64,000 bases of DNA from contig CM046299.1 in the NCBI GenBank assembly GCA_025267735.1, positions 16,700,232 through 16,764,231 on the forward strand. The letters are read 5' to 3'. Made by a program: the position numbers and the translations under genes. The notes beneath the pieces were generated by a model. It searched no databases. It was given only the letters and a program-made list of their open reading frames with translations, and was not told the DNA's origin. Origin of the DNA: Mactra quadrangularis. Lineage: Eukaryota; Mollusca; Bivalvia; Venerida; Mactridae. Shown piece by piece: positions 24,813-35,959 of this stretch; position 1 is the first letter of the stretch, and each line of letters begins with the position of its first letter.

Positions 24813-25180
24813 CAGTGCCCACCAAAAGTTTGAAGACATTTTTACTTTGTAAGCCTACTACATAGGTTTTATAAAAACAGTGATTTGAAATGTTTTCGTC
24901 TTGCTTATCTATTTGTAATGATACTATTGAGACCGAAGGAGACTACCAAAATAGCTTAAAATCTATAATATAGAAATGAAATACATAGTCTTTCGTTTCG
25001 GAGACTTTTGGATACCAGATGCTGAATCTTATAAATGTGATACATTCACGAATTTTGTTTTTATCATCAACCATATCGGATATTTTAAATTCAATGAAAT
25101 AATGATTCTATCAAAAACAATCATAAAAATTTAAGAATTTCATTAAATTTCTTTTGTCTCCAAACTTTTAATGAGCACTG
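24813..25180. mobile_element. Tc1/mariner-like non-autonomous element
   Basis: Inverted ends 'CAGTGCCCACCAAAAGTTTG' and 'CAAACTTTTAATGAGCACTG' continue into GAAGACA / TGTCTCC. TIRs starting CAGTG, with a TA on the right flank, are typical of Tc1/mariner. About 370 bp with no transposase remnant seen. Confidence 0.75.
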
Positions 25181-25570
25181 TATATGCTGAAAGTTCACTT
25201 GAACATCATTATCGCCCCGCGGGCGGCGATAATAACAATTATCAAGATTTGAGCATTTTTGTGTCGACACCGGTTGCCTTGTGCCAATCAAATTGATGCA
25301 TTTGAGGTCACAGGATGAAAAAATGGACGTCGAACAGTCAAAATAGAGATGCGTGTATGGACTCGTCGACGCCATGTTTTGTCGGATTACCTGTTTGTAT
25401 TACCAGAAAATAACATTATCGATGCATGAACGAGTTTCAGTTTCAAGGAAGTTGCAATATAACACCAGAAAATATGCATAACTAATTGTAAAATGTTAAT
25501 TAAAGTTCTTTTTTCATAAATCCAAATGTTGATATAGGTTGTCCATGTAACATATTACAATGTCTTAGGG

Positions 25571-26652
25571 GATTAGGGACAAAACGGACAATGAGACGAA
25601 ACGGACCATGACAAAACGGACCATATTCGGGAAAAAACGGACCATATATTTTGGACAAAACGGACCATTGTCGGAACAAAACGGACCATTATGATTTATA
25701 TTGTGCGTACACAAAAGTTTTTGGGTAAACATTAGAAAAGAGACAATCAATTTTAGGGGAAGGCAGTAATGAAAATAAATTGTGTGTAATTCATCTTAAC
25801 AACACTAGCACGATGGATACCGCCATTTGTAGGAAAATCAGGCTTGTAATGGACCATATTTTTTTTGACAAAACGGACCTTTGTCGGGACAAAACGGACC
25901 ATTATTATATATATTTATATTATTAGATAATAAAGATATTGATGTTTTCAATACAATACAATAGTGTTGTTTTTTTTTGTTTGTTATTTCAATGACAACT
26001 TAATTTTTAATCAACGCCAAACTGATAATAATTATTGATAATTAGTATAGGTTAATTGAACAAGATTGTTTTTTCCATTAAAATATAACTGTGAATATTA
26101 GTAATTATATCTGGAAATACAAGTTTGTTATTATAAATCATTTTCCGGAGTTTTATGTGGCGGGCAGTATGTAGAGACGACCCAGTGCTTGACTATAATA
26201 TTATAAGCAACTTTAAATTTAATTACTCTCAGGCAAATACTCCAGTACCAATTAAGGTGTTAGTTCAAGGAAACAACGAGGAGGACAATGAATAGCATTC
26301 GATAGAACATTATTCGTTGTTGATTTTTCACAGGTCCGTACATCAAGTATCACAATTATCACATTTAATTTAGGTGACAAACAACACACAAGCAGTTAAT
26401 CACAATTAAGACTATTATAGTCACAATTAAAACATAATTTAATGATACCAAACATATGATGTTATTACTCATAGACTTAATAATAATAAAATGTTTCTAT
26501 GTTTTCTTAAATATTGTAAATGTCATATTATTATGCTCCGTTTTGTCCCGACAGTGGTCCGTTTTTACCAAAATATATGGTCCGTTTTGTCCCAAGTGTG
26601 GTCCGTTTTGTCATGGTCCGTTTCGTCATATGGTCCGTTTTGTCCCGGCACC
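25571..26652. mobile_element. Mutator-like non-autonomous element with 10 bp TSD
   Basis: 1082 bp flanked by the exact duplication TGTCTTAGGG (25561-25570 and 26653-26662). The TIRs are about 115 bp and consist of repeated 'GACAAAACGGACCAT' units, for example 'ATATTTTGGACAAAACGG' on the left against 'CCGTTTTTACCAAAATATAT' on the right. A further partial block of the same words lies internally at 25850-25905. Long TIRs with 9-10 bp duplications are characteristic of the MULE superfamily. No transposase ORF is present. Confidence 0.85.
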
Positions 26653-27334
26653 TGTCTTAGGGTGAATTACACAGAATCTCACGTGGATTACTTACAAGTT
26701 AAAAATGCAGGGGTGTTCTTTCAGCCATTCAAAGTATTTAATCTAAGTAGCTTCCCCGTACGTTTTTTTAATGTTTGATAAGAACAAAGCCGATTTAATT
26801 GATTATTAATAACTTGGCAATTAAGATGGCTTTTTTCAATGGTCAATGCAAGAATAGTACCTATTAAGATAGGATAGTCTGGTAATCACTGTAAACTTAC
26901 CTATAACATAAGTGTCAATCAATCTAATGTGTCCAATGAGTTCTATATATAACTGAATACAATATTATTTAGTTTGTCTCATTCTTGTGGAATATAAACT
27001 TTGTCCAATAGAAAATATATCCGTAAGCAATATATATCACAAAAGCAACTGCTTCCCGACTTAGCGCTAAATACACAGCAAGTTCGCCCGATTTAGCCTC
27101 AATTTTTATGTACAGTGGAGTAAAACGGCGATTTCTCGAAAAGTATACAGTTTCAAGGTTGCAAATTGGTATTATAGTAGAAAAGGGACAGCTCTACAAG
27201 ACAAACACAAAAGTTACACATTTCGTTGCGAAAATGTTGGTAAAAAATGACCTTAAACTTTAAAAACGGGTTTTGGATGGTTCCTCTGTCTTTAACTCGT
27301 GTTTTCTTTCATAATTTTTCATTTTTAGAAATTT

Positions 27335-27566
27335 CTAAGGGGTCCGAACCTCGAACCACAATCACATTATACACAATTTGCAGAAAAAATGCAACATATT
27401 GATAATAAAAACTACATTACCATTAAATCTATGTTAAGCACCGAGAAAAATTGCTTCATGCTACTTAAAAATGAGTTACAAGCAAGAAATACACTAACGA
27501 ACAGGTACATTTTCCAAATTCTAGGGGGTTCGGACCCCCCTGACCCCCCGCTGGATCCGCCCATGA
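27335..27566 (+). repeat. GGCGGATCC-ended MITE, copy 2 (left end lost)
   Basis: Same internal sequence as copy 1 ('GCAACATATTGATAATAAAA', then 'CTAGGGGGTTCGGACCC') and the same right end 'GGATCCGCCCATG'. The left 'GGCGGATCC' terminus is not found. Confidence 0.8.
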
Positions 27567-27589
27567 GGTACTGAACCCCTGGTTATTAG

Positions 27590-27720
27590 ACAGTGTCCAT
27601 TTATACCTAGATAGAGTGAACCGATATATGTAAATGTCTTGCTCAAGGATGCTGAACACCGGCACCTTAAGTGCAGGTGACACAGTGGTCACAGGTGGTA
27701 AAGTGGATCCTGCATCTAAA
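27590..27720 (-). repeat. SINE core fragment
   Basis: 'GTCTTGCTCAAGGATGCTGA' with 'TGTCCATTTATACCTAG' is the reverse complement of the core in the SINEs at 9590 and 10033. No intact tRNA-like head. Confidence 0.6.
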
Positions 27721-28103
27721 CCTTATGTTCCCTTTGATACTGCACGCACGACGTACACACTATTATTATCTGTACAGACATACCAACCCAGGGCCTATGA
27801 CATTATTCGTCGGCGTATGCAAATTATGTTTGTATCATTCGAAAGAGCAAAGCATTAGCTACGAGTGCACGTATAAATCTGTGAACTGAATTGTTTCATG
27901 CTGGAGAAACTGTTTCCTGATTGAATTTGGTCGAAAAACTACCATTTTATTTTAGTAATATCTTAAATGTATGTATAGTGGGTTTGATTCGGAGCCGTGC
28001 CGGCCGACGTTGGACAAACCATGTAGGAAATTTGACCCAGAAATTGTATAGCACTTGAATTCAGTCCATCAATGCTCTACCTTCTTTTCATATATTTCTA
28101 AAG

Positions 28104-28247
28104 GTTGTCCTAGTGTCAGCAACAATGCCAAGCGAGGTATTAGATGTCATCACTAGATTTATGAGAAACCCTATAAAAATACTGGTGAAGAAAGAGGAGT
28201 TAACTCTTGATGGTATAAATCAATTCTATGTACAAGTTGAACGTGAG
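28104..28247 (+). CDS. eIF4A-like exon a (motif III)
   Basis: 48 codons, phase 0/0, acceptor CTAAAG and donor GTAAGC. '[15 protein letters not shown]' and '[10 protein letters not shown]' are diagnostic of eIF4A. No mutation seen. Confidence 0.9.
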
Positions 28248-28657
28248 GTAAGCGTACATAAAATATGAAGTCAGTAGCTATTGCCTGAAGATAACTCAAC
28301 TAGCATTAAGTACCTAGCGATGCCCATAACAACCGTGTGCTACAAACAAGCAGTGTTAAGACAACCGTTTTTCTGGCTAAATCTTGCTGTATGTTATTTA
28401 GAGATTTAGGAAATTTTTGTAGCCTAAACTAAGATATGGATATTCTGGTCAGTTGCCGATTTCATTGATTTTGTGAACTTGGTAACTCGTCAGTATGTTT
28501 TTCTAAGTTAACATTAATCTTGCATATTAGATTCAAATTCTACTGCCTAACCCACTCATCCTTACATTGTTATGCTTTTTGGTTGTGTGTTAGGTCTGTG
28601 ATTTTTCTGTTGCTGTCCCTGATATGTTTGCTTACATCTTTTATACTTTGTTGTCAG

Positions 28658-28795
28658 GATTGGAAGTTTGATACACTATGTGATCTATATAACATGGTAT
28701 GTGTGAACCAAGCTGTAATCTTCTGTAACAGTCGTAGAAAAGTGGAAGCATTGACACAACAAATGAATAAAAGAGATTTTACAGTATCAGCCATT
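28658..28795 (+). CDS. eIF4A-like exon b (motif IV)
   Basis: 46 codons, phase 0/0, acceptor TTGTCAG and donor GTAAGT. '[11 protein letters not shown]' and '[19 protein letters not shown]' match eIF4A, with 'RDFTVSA' at the end. Confidence 0.9.
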
Positions 28796-28910
28796 GTAAG
28801 TATTTTATATATTCAAAGTTGTTCATCGTTATTCATTTTACTTTCAAAAGATTATTTTCTGTCTTAGGAATTTTCCACTCATTATTAAGTGTTTGGGACT
28901 ATTTGGGCAA

Positions 28911-28987
28911 AACCACAGGTGCCAGACACAAGGTTCCTTCTTATAGTTTTATATATAATAAAGGACATTGTGTCGGGCACCTGTGGT
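28911..28987. repeat. 77 nt hairpin in eIF4A-like intron
   Basis: 'AACCACAGGTGCCAGACACA' pairs with 'TGTGTCGGGCACCTGTGGTT'; the stem continues with AGG..CCTT / AAGG..CATT around an AT-rich loop. One G:T-like mismatch in the outer 20 bp. MITE relic or small-RNA precursor. Confidence 0.65.
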
Positions 28988-29210
28988 TAAAACCATAATG
29001 TGTTTCAATAACAATGGAGCTTTGCTTATTATTCTTCAATGTACTGAAAGCATACTTCAATGAAACTATCCCATTTAGTATAGTTTTTTTTGGGGGGGGG
29101 GATGTTGGATTGGGAGGTGGGGTAGGGTAGTTCATAAAAACTTTAATTTTAAAGCCTTTTAAAATTAATCGCATCTCTGAACTAATGTTATTATTTTCTT
29201 TTTTATTTAG

Positions 29211-29380
29211 CATGGAGATATTGCCCAGAATGATAGAGATGTAATCATGCGTGAATTCCGGTCAGGTTCAAGCCGTGTTCTCATCACAACTGACTTACTA
29301 GCTCGTGGTATAGATGTACAACAAGTATCATTTGTTATCAACTATGATATACCATTTGTGAGAGAGAATTATATACATAG
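29211..29380 (+). CDS. eIF4A-like exon c (motif V)
   Basis: 170 nt, starts phase 0 at HGD and ends inside an Arg codon, with donor GTCAGT. '[19 protein letters not shown]' is unaltered; '[12 protein letters not shown]' differs from the usual 'YDLPTNRENYIH'. Confidence 0.9.
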
Positions 29381-29579
29381 GTCAGTATGTTAAAGTTATG
29401 TTAAGTTATAGAATGAACAAAGCCACAGGCAGCCGGCACTGTCCCGTATCGAAAACACTATATACAAATGTACATGTATATATATCGGCTTTTGATTCGG
29501 ACGGTCGCCTGTGAACAACACTATGATTGACTTTTGAAATGGTGATTTACAGTGTTTAATGTCTCTTTTTCAATGAGGA

Positions 29580-29860
29580 GAGGGCGTGAATGAGTGGTTA
29601 CTATGTTGAACTGGTAAACATTGGATAGTCAGCCCTGCGTTGGTTCGAATCCCATTTAAAACTAACCAGTTGTTTATATAAATGAGCACGAACATTTATG
29701 CTAATAGCATAGAACTAGGGGACCAAGAAGCGAACTCAAAAGTGATTAATCTAAGTTGACTAGAATAAATTAGTATGAATAAAACTTTTCTCATTCATCA
29801 TTTTTTAGTCATAAAACGGTGGTCAGTCGACCTACTTATTTCATAGATCTCTCAGCTTCA
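29580..29860 (+). repeat. tRNA-derived SINE in eIF4A-like intron
   Basis: tRNA-like head ('GTGAATGAGTGGTTACTATG' and B box 'GGTTCGAATCCC') followed by a body sharing 'CATAAAACGGTGGTCAGTCG' with the inverted copy near 36010. Confidence 0.6.
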
Positions 29861-30086
29861 ACTTATACAAAGCTTGCATCTTTCACAATTTGATACAGAT
29901 TTAGATAAGACCATTAAATGTATTTCATGACTAAACCTTCCAGTAGCACTGTAGCACTCGGAAGCCAAGTCCCCCATATTCTTAGTCAGACAAAGTATAT
30001 GGTTCGGGCTGATCTTGGTCCATTTGAAAGTGTATACAACCGATAACTGGCAGATTGTGTCCCATGAATAAATAAAAACTTATATT

Positions 30087-30432
30087 AGGAACTTTTTGTC
30101 AGTTATCTTTCCCTGATAAAATCTTAAGCGATTCCTTGGAATCCTCGGATTTTATTTTTAAATTCCTATGTAAGGATAACAAAATATTTCATCTTATATC
30201 TTTTTTGTTAATGAATATATTAACAGAAGTGATGAAATTTAGATAGTTCTTTACCCTTAAAATACTTAGCTTTATCTTCAAACAAATTAAATGATTTACA
30301 AAAAAGTTATCTAAGATCAACTTTGACAAACTGACATATAAAAGTAAGGGTAAAATCCGAGTGATCTAACTACATGTAATTGGACCTACCTATTTTAAGA
30401 GTATACAAGGGAAATAACCGACTAAGGTCCCC
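30087..30432 (+). repeat. About 340 bp MITE, copy 1
   Basis: Inverted ends 'TTTGTCAGTTATCTTTCCC' and 'GGGAAATAACCGACTAAGGT', with TTA on each flank. The whole unit is the reverse complement, with moderate divergence, of 35546-35901. Confidence 0.75.
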
Positions 30433-30517
30433 TTATTGATTTACATTATCATGACCACAGCATTAATAGATTTTGATCAAAACTTCTTCCTGCAATATTG
30501 TCTTATTTCACTTTCAG

Positions 30518-30623
30518 AATTGGACGCAGTTGGAGATTTGGACGGAAGGGTGTGGCCATCAATTTTATCACACATAATGATGAAAGAACTCTGAGAGATA
30601 TACAACAGTTCTACAATACTTAG
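30518..30623 (+). CDS. eIF4A-like exon d with early TAG
   Basis: Completes the split Arg codon and reads '[17 protein letters not shown]', then '[10 protein letters not shown]' and TAG. The family's last dozen residues follow the stop in the same frame. AATAAA at 30744 could serve as polyadenylation signal. Confidence 0.88.
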
Positions 30624-31242
30624 ATTCAGGAAATGCCACGAAATGTTGCAGACTATTTCTAAACTTCTTTTATGAAGAGTTCATATAGAACAAAACAGAA
30701 AAAATAACTTCTTTGGTAGACATTTCTTCTAAAAAACCAAGACAATAAATAATTTTGTTAATAGTTCATTTTAAAAAAGATCATGAGTGTTATTGGTCTT
30801 ATGACATCAAGAAAACAATAATTCATGAAGAAAATAGGACTAAAAACGTATTATCATATCTTTTTAAAGGGAGATACATGTACATTAAAAACTTGAGACA
30901 ACTTTAACTTTTAAAAATAGAAAATAAAATATTTTGGAAGAAACTTAAATATTCAAGTTTTTTTCAAAATGTAACAACTAACATGTACAATATGTATTTA
31001 AATCACAATAAAGTAACATCAACAGAAAGCAATGTGTTGTTAACTTCTTTAACATCAGTTCATCATGAAGACCACTTTTAACATATTTCACCCCTTTCAA
31101 AATGGCCACCACATACATGTAGGACTTTTAGTATCAAAGATTTTACAATTTATTTTCTTTTTAAATCCTGCTGCATTATCTACATCAACATTATTGAATC
31201 CAACAATCGATTACCGCTCATACTGGACTGCTATTCTGGCGT

Positions 31243-31632
31243 ATATTATTTCATTCGGAACTACCTCGGCGATTTTCCACGCAAATACACCTCGGATATC
31301 ACGAGGAGCGAAAATAGTTCCATCATAGAATCTAGCCTCGTTCCCGACGTTTGGAACGCTGGCACACACCAAAAATGACGGACGATTATGGGCAGTTAAA
31401 GCTCTTCAATGCCTGTTACTGATATTCACTCAAATCAAAGTTGATCCTCAAACATTTTTGTGTACTCGATACTTTCTGCAAAATGATCTGCCATGTTGAT
31501 TGTTTACATCGGCACTACTTAACCTATGAGGTTAATCGCCTGACCTCATAACTTTGTTGTATTTCTACTACGATTGATATCCGAGGTGTATCTTCGAAGA
31601 TGATCGCCGAGGTCGTTCCGAATGATATTATT
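31243..31632. mobile_element. TIR element with CATTCGGAACTACCTCGG ends
   Basis: Arms of about 55 bp: 'CATTCGGAACTACCTCGGCG' to 'ACACCTCGGATATC' on the left, and 'GATATCCGAGGTGTATCTTC' to 'GCCGAGGTCGTTCCGAATG' on the right. About 390 bp, no ORF of note. A truncated relative starts at 32391. Confidence 0.8.
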
Positions 31633-32390
31633 TGTAAGACCTTTGAGGATATGACCCATAGACCGACCTCTCATTTTTTTTGATTTTGGTAAAATAAACA
31701 GACTGAAGGAAAATTACTGAAGCTACAGTCCCATAACTTTAATCAAAGTACTGAAAGTACTGTTGGAAGGAATTTTTGAAAGATTTAAGAGTTCAATGTT
31801 ACTATTTCGATATATCTTATCTCTTTATCATTCAATGTCAACTATGTTTCATATTTCATTTCACATGCACATTATTCTACTGATCGAGGGGCTGTAGGTT
31901 CGATTCCCTGGAAGGTCATATTTTCGTGGAGCTTAGATATGAAATACTTTCTACGGTCATTCTCCCTTCCTACCACTAATTCTAAATCACGCAGGGCCGT
32001 AGTCAGTCACTTACAACTAAATCCAGAGGTTTAGCCTTTTTAGAGTATGTGGACTGATCGCCGTGATATAACCTATACAATGTCTAATGGGTTAATGCCA
32101 CAACAAATTGATCATAATTATGTTCTTTGGATTATGTCTAAAAGAATGGAGTTAGCGAGCGAAAAAAATTGTTTTCCCCATTTCTGGCATTTTGAGAAGC
32201 GAGCGAAAGGCGGAAATGAATATGTGATATTTTCATGAACATTAATGTACCAAATGTAAAAAAACACATCATAATGTGATGAATGAATGGTTGCCATTTT
32301 AAAGTGGGCAAAACCACAGACATTTTATGGAACGGCACTCCTCTGTATGTGTACATGATCTAACTTTCCATATTTGTCCTACATAAAATA

Positions 32391-32655
32391 CATTCGGAAC
32401 TACCTCGGCGATCATATACGAAAATATACCTTGGAAAGCAGACGTAGTAGGAATACAGTAAGGTTATATTGTTCAGCGACTGTAATTTTCATGTCAACAT
32501 TTAATTATAACATTGTTTCACGCTTTATCACATCATTTCATCAGTACAATGTCTCACACGTCGTACTTCTGTGTAGTTCAGACTATATTACCCGACAGAA
32601 ACCAAATTCCTAGATTTACTTTTTCACCTCATGATATCCGAGGTTTATCAAATGC
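32391..32655 (+). repeat. Truncated copy of the CATTCGGAACTACCTCGG element
   Basis: The left end is intact ('CATTCGGAACTACCTCGGCG'); 'ATGATATCCGAGGTTTATC' at 32630 marks the inner part of the right arm, and the outermost right end is missing. Confidence 0.6.
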
Positions 32656-32983
32656 AGAAAATATTCATGTTGGATACCTTAAATCGATGGATATAGCCTA
32701 CACACTGGCTTTTCAAGGCAGAACTGTCTGTTTCCAACAAAAATTGACAGCAGAATATTTCCCAGTATTTTAATTCAACTTAACAAAAAAGGCTAAATTT
32801 TATTACTCGGAAGAAATCTCTTATCCCCCCCCCCCTATATTTCTTCCTGATATCACGTAACTTGGCCCAGTCACGTACAAAACTAACTGGTCAATTTTCA
32901 TCTGTAACCATGTAACCTGGGGTGTGTTTTTATCACGAATCATTCGGCGAATATGGATTACCGATCATGAGTGTGATTCAGTG

Positions 32984-33053
32984 TTTATTTAATAGAATTA
33001 TTTAATAGAATTATTTAATAGAATTATTTAATAGAATTATTTAATAGAATTAT
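32984..33053. repeat. 13 bp microsatellite-like array, five copies
   Basis: Unit TTATTTAATAGAA repeated about five times without visible mismatch. Confidence 0.9.
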
Positions 33054-33076
33054 GAGCACACTAGATCGATTTGCAA

Positions 33077-33362
33077 AGGCGGGTCTAGCGGTGGGGGTCA
33101 GGGGGTCCGACCCCTCCTAGAGTTTCCAAAATGTACCTGTCCATATGTGTATTTCTTGACTGTAAGACATTTTTATGTAGCATGAAGCAAATGTTTGGTG
33201 CTTGATAATTATAGATTTAATGGTTAAGTAGTTTTTATTATTAATAAATTGCATCATTCTGCAAAAAAGTGTATAATGTGGTCATGGTTCGAAAGTTTGG
33301 ACCCCCCCCCCCCCCAAGAAGAAGTTCTAATCCCCCGCTAGAAAAGTTCGGACCCCCGCTAA
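33077..33362 (-). repeat. GGCGGATCC-type MITE, copy 3
   Basis: Reverse complement of copy 1, with 'CAGGGGGTCCGACCCCTCCT' at one end and a C-run near the other. Ends are more eroded ('GGCGGGTCTAG'). Confidence 0.78.
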
Positions 33363-33578
33363 TAAATCTAATTCTTTTTCATGTTGGTAGTCTTGTAGTC
33401 GCTTATACAAGCCGGACAGCTTTCTACAAAGTTAGACTTAACTAATATTGATTTGTAAGATTAAGATTATGCCAGTTTAAAGACTGAGATAGTTCGAATG
33501 TAACATTAATTTCTAAAACTGAAAGTACAACGAAATTCTGGGTATTAATGCACGGAATCACCCGAGCGGCTTTCCGAG

Positions 33579-33586
33579 TGACGTCA
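33579..33586. promoter_or_regulatory. Consensus CRE palindrome TGACGTCA
   Basis: Perfect cAMP-response element in an unusually CG-rich patch (33550-33600), about 240 bp before a candidate ATG at 33819. CREB/ATF family proteins bind this site in animals. Function here is inference. Confidence 0.45.
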
Positions 33587-35084
33587 CGGAAATTTTGTAT
33601 TTTAACCTCAACTGAAATGATAAATTGACCTTTTAGTCTATACAGACTTAATAATCCCTGCGGTCAATTTTGAGAGACCAGCAAGTACAAATTTCTTGCT
33701 TAATAACGGTCAATTTCTAAAGATGCAATTTGATTGGTCGATTGTCGTGAGTGAAACTTTTTCGTGCGTTGTATTGAAATCTAAACAATGGTGTTACTTG
33801 AATGTATTGTTGTTCTGAATGGAAGGTGTTAGTTTTTATACGTCAGGTAAAGCTCGCACCTGCAAAATCAGTTGTTTGGATACATTCATAGAGGTAAGAC
33901 ATTTTGAAATTTTGAATTTACGATTGAATTTTATTGCATTTAAGTGCTTGCTAATTAAATTTCTGGAAGATGAAATGGGGGTCGTGAAAACTAGTGTTCC
34001 ATTGTTTTTGGAAATGAAACTTGAAGTGGGATCAGTCTAGTGAGTTTAAATTATTTTACAATTCAATGATGCGAGGCTGGATTGACTCTTTATGAAGAAC
34101 CATGTTTCCAGTTATGAGAATACCCTGTGATATTACTGGATGTTAAAACATGATTTGTGTTACTATGTGTTTTAAGGTGATGATCGATATATGGACGATT
34201 ATAAAAGTGCTTGTACGTTCATGAGGCTGGATTTGTACTGGTCAGTTCTTATTCAAATATGACCATGTTTAGACCGACTCTATGTAGTTACAACATATTT
34301 ATACGATAATGGAAGCAATATAAATGTAATAAATCCACGAATCTAGATTTGACACCACTGAGGATATTCTTGACAGTAAAGTAAATTGATGAAGTGACTA
34401 TATAGTCACCTACGGTCACCACAACAGTGTTCAATTATGTACAGTATGAATAAACACCAGACCGTATTTGTTTCTCTGTCACAGTAAATTAATTATTACT
34501 CATGTATGATTGTTATTGTTTTATGTAGTACAGATTCTAACCCTATTTGTTGTTGTTTATTTCATGTCTCACAGACTTCATGATTGATACACAACACTAT
34601 ACTACATGTATATGTATTTGTTGTCCTACCAAACATAGAACAATGTATGATCTAGATGTATTGAGAACTAAAGACTGACCTATCATCATCCATACCTTGG
34701 TAAGTTAAGATTGTTTATTTATATCATTATGTGTTTATTGAGCAGTGGTGTTTTTCATAAAAATTCTTAAGAAAAAAAAATCTTTTATTTGTTTTTCATA
34801 AGCATTAAATACTTTGAAAGTGTGCCATGACATCTTGGATTAGTGTTTTCCCCATAAAAAGTTGAATCCAAAATAAAAAGTACAAAACATGCCATTTTTA
34901 CATAATTCAATTATAGAGATATTGTGTATCAATTCTGATGTTATTTTTATTATTTATCTTTGAATCCCAAGTTCTATGGCTAGTTTTGAAATAAGTTGAC
35001 AACATTGGCAGACAACTCAATGTGAGGAGTTACTTTGTAAATATATGCAAACTAGAAACTGAGATTAAAAATATTTCTTTTGGA

Positions 35085-35370
35085 CATAGGTGGATCTGGG
35101 GGGGGGAGATCAGGGGGATCCAGACCCCCTCCTAGAATTTCCAAAATGTACCTTTTCATTAGTGTATTTATTGACAGTAAGTCATTTTTAAGTAGCATGA
35201 AGCATTTTTTCTCGGTGCTTAACATGGATTTAATGGTTATGTAGTTTTTATTATTAATATGTTGCATTATTCTGCAAAATGTGTATAATGTGGTTCGAAA
35301 GTTTGGAACCCCCCTAGAAAAACTTTGGACCCCCCCCCCCCAAAAAAAAGTCTTGGATCCGCCCCCTTGG
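35085..35370 (-). repeat. GGCGGATCC-ended MITE, copy 4
   Basis: Reverse-complement orientation, ending 'CTTGGATCCGCCCCC' at the high end and 'GGTGGATCTGGGGG' at the low end. The interior matches the other copies ('TTTTATTATTAATATGTTGC'). Confidence 0.82.
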
Positions 35371-35545
35371 AAATATATTGAACCCATCACTGGTTTGACT
35401 ACTGTATAAATATTTCTGTTATACCTTTGAATATTATTAAGTTTGTGTGGAAAATTTGAGTTTAGTTAAAATTTACTATTTTACTTCATAGTCAATTTCT
35501 AAATTATCATGAAGTACCTACATGCATTCATAGTAAAGTCAAGAA

Positions 35546-35901
35546 GGGACTTTAATCAGTTATTTCTCCTAGTATACTCTTAGGTAGGTCCAATTAGTTG
35601 GCTATCTCGTAGTTTACCCATACTTTTCAATGTCAATTTGCCAAAATTAATCTTAAATAATTTTTTTGTAAATCATTTAATTTGTGTAAAAAATAAGCTA
35701 AGTATTGTTAGGGCAAAGAACTATCTTAATTTTTATTCCTTCTGTTAATATCTTCATTAACAAAAAAGATATTAGATAAAAATATTTTGTTATCCTTATA
35801 CAGGAATTCAATGATAAAATTTGAAAATCCAACTGTAAGGACCTACTTACCAATTGGATTGCTTTAGATTTTATCAGAGAAAGATAACTGACTAAAGTCC
35901 C
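35546..35901 (-). repeat. About 340 bp MITE, copy 2
   Basis: Reverse complement of 30087-30432. Shared words include 'GATATTAGATAAAAATATTT'-type interior and ends 'GGGACTTTAATCAGTTAT' and 'GATAACTGACTAAAGTCCC'. Confidence 0.75.
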
Positions 35902-35959
35902 TAATTAATGATGTTAAAGTTGTATAAGATAAAAATAATAATGTTTAGGATTTATATAC

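Larger units (their letters stand above)
28104..30662 (+). pseudogene. eIF4A DEAD-box helicase, 3' half only, probable pseudogene
   Basis: Four exons on the plus strand (28104-28247, 28658-28795, 29211-29380, 30518-30623) encode the C-terminal RecA-like lobe of translation initiation factor eIF4A, the RNA helicase that unwinds mRNA 5' ends. Visible motifs are III (VSATMPS), IV ([11 protein letters not shown]), V ([13 protein letters not shown]) and VI. Motif VI reads [11 protein letters not shown] where the family has HRIGRGGRFGR, so an invariant Gly is Trp. A TAG at 30621 stops the frame after 'FYNT', yet the following 12 codons (to TAA at 30662) still read 'IQEMPRNVADYF', matching the conserved eIF4A end. 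The N-terminal half (Q motif, Walker A, DEAD box) was not found upstream. GT/AG introns are kept, so this is not a processed copy; a partial genomic duplication is likely. A real divergent gene with unseen 5' exons remains possible. Confidence 0.85.

Noticed and set aside
24813..26662. Possible CRISPR-like direct repeats (ACAAAACGGACCAT)
   Set aside because: Eukaryotic context, repeats occur inverted at both ends of one element with a target duplication, and spacers are not uniform.
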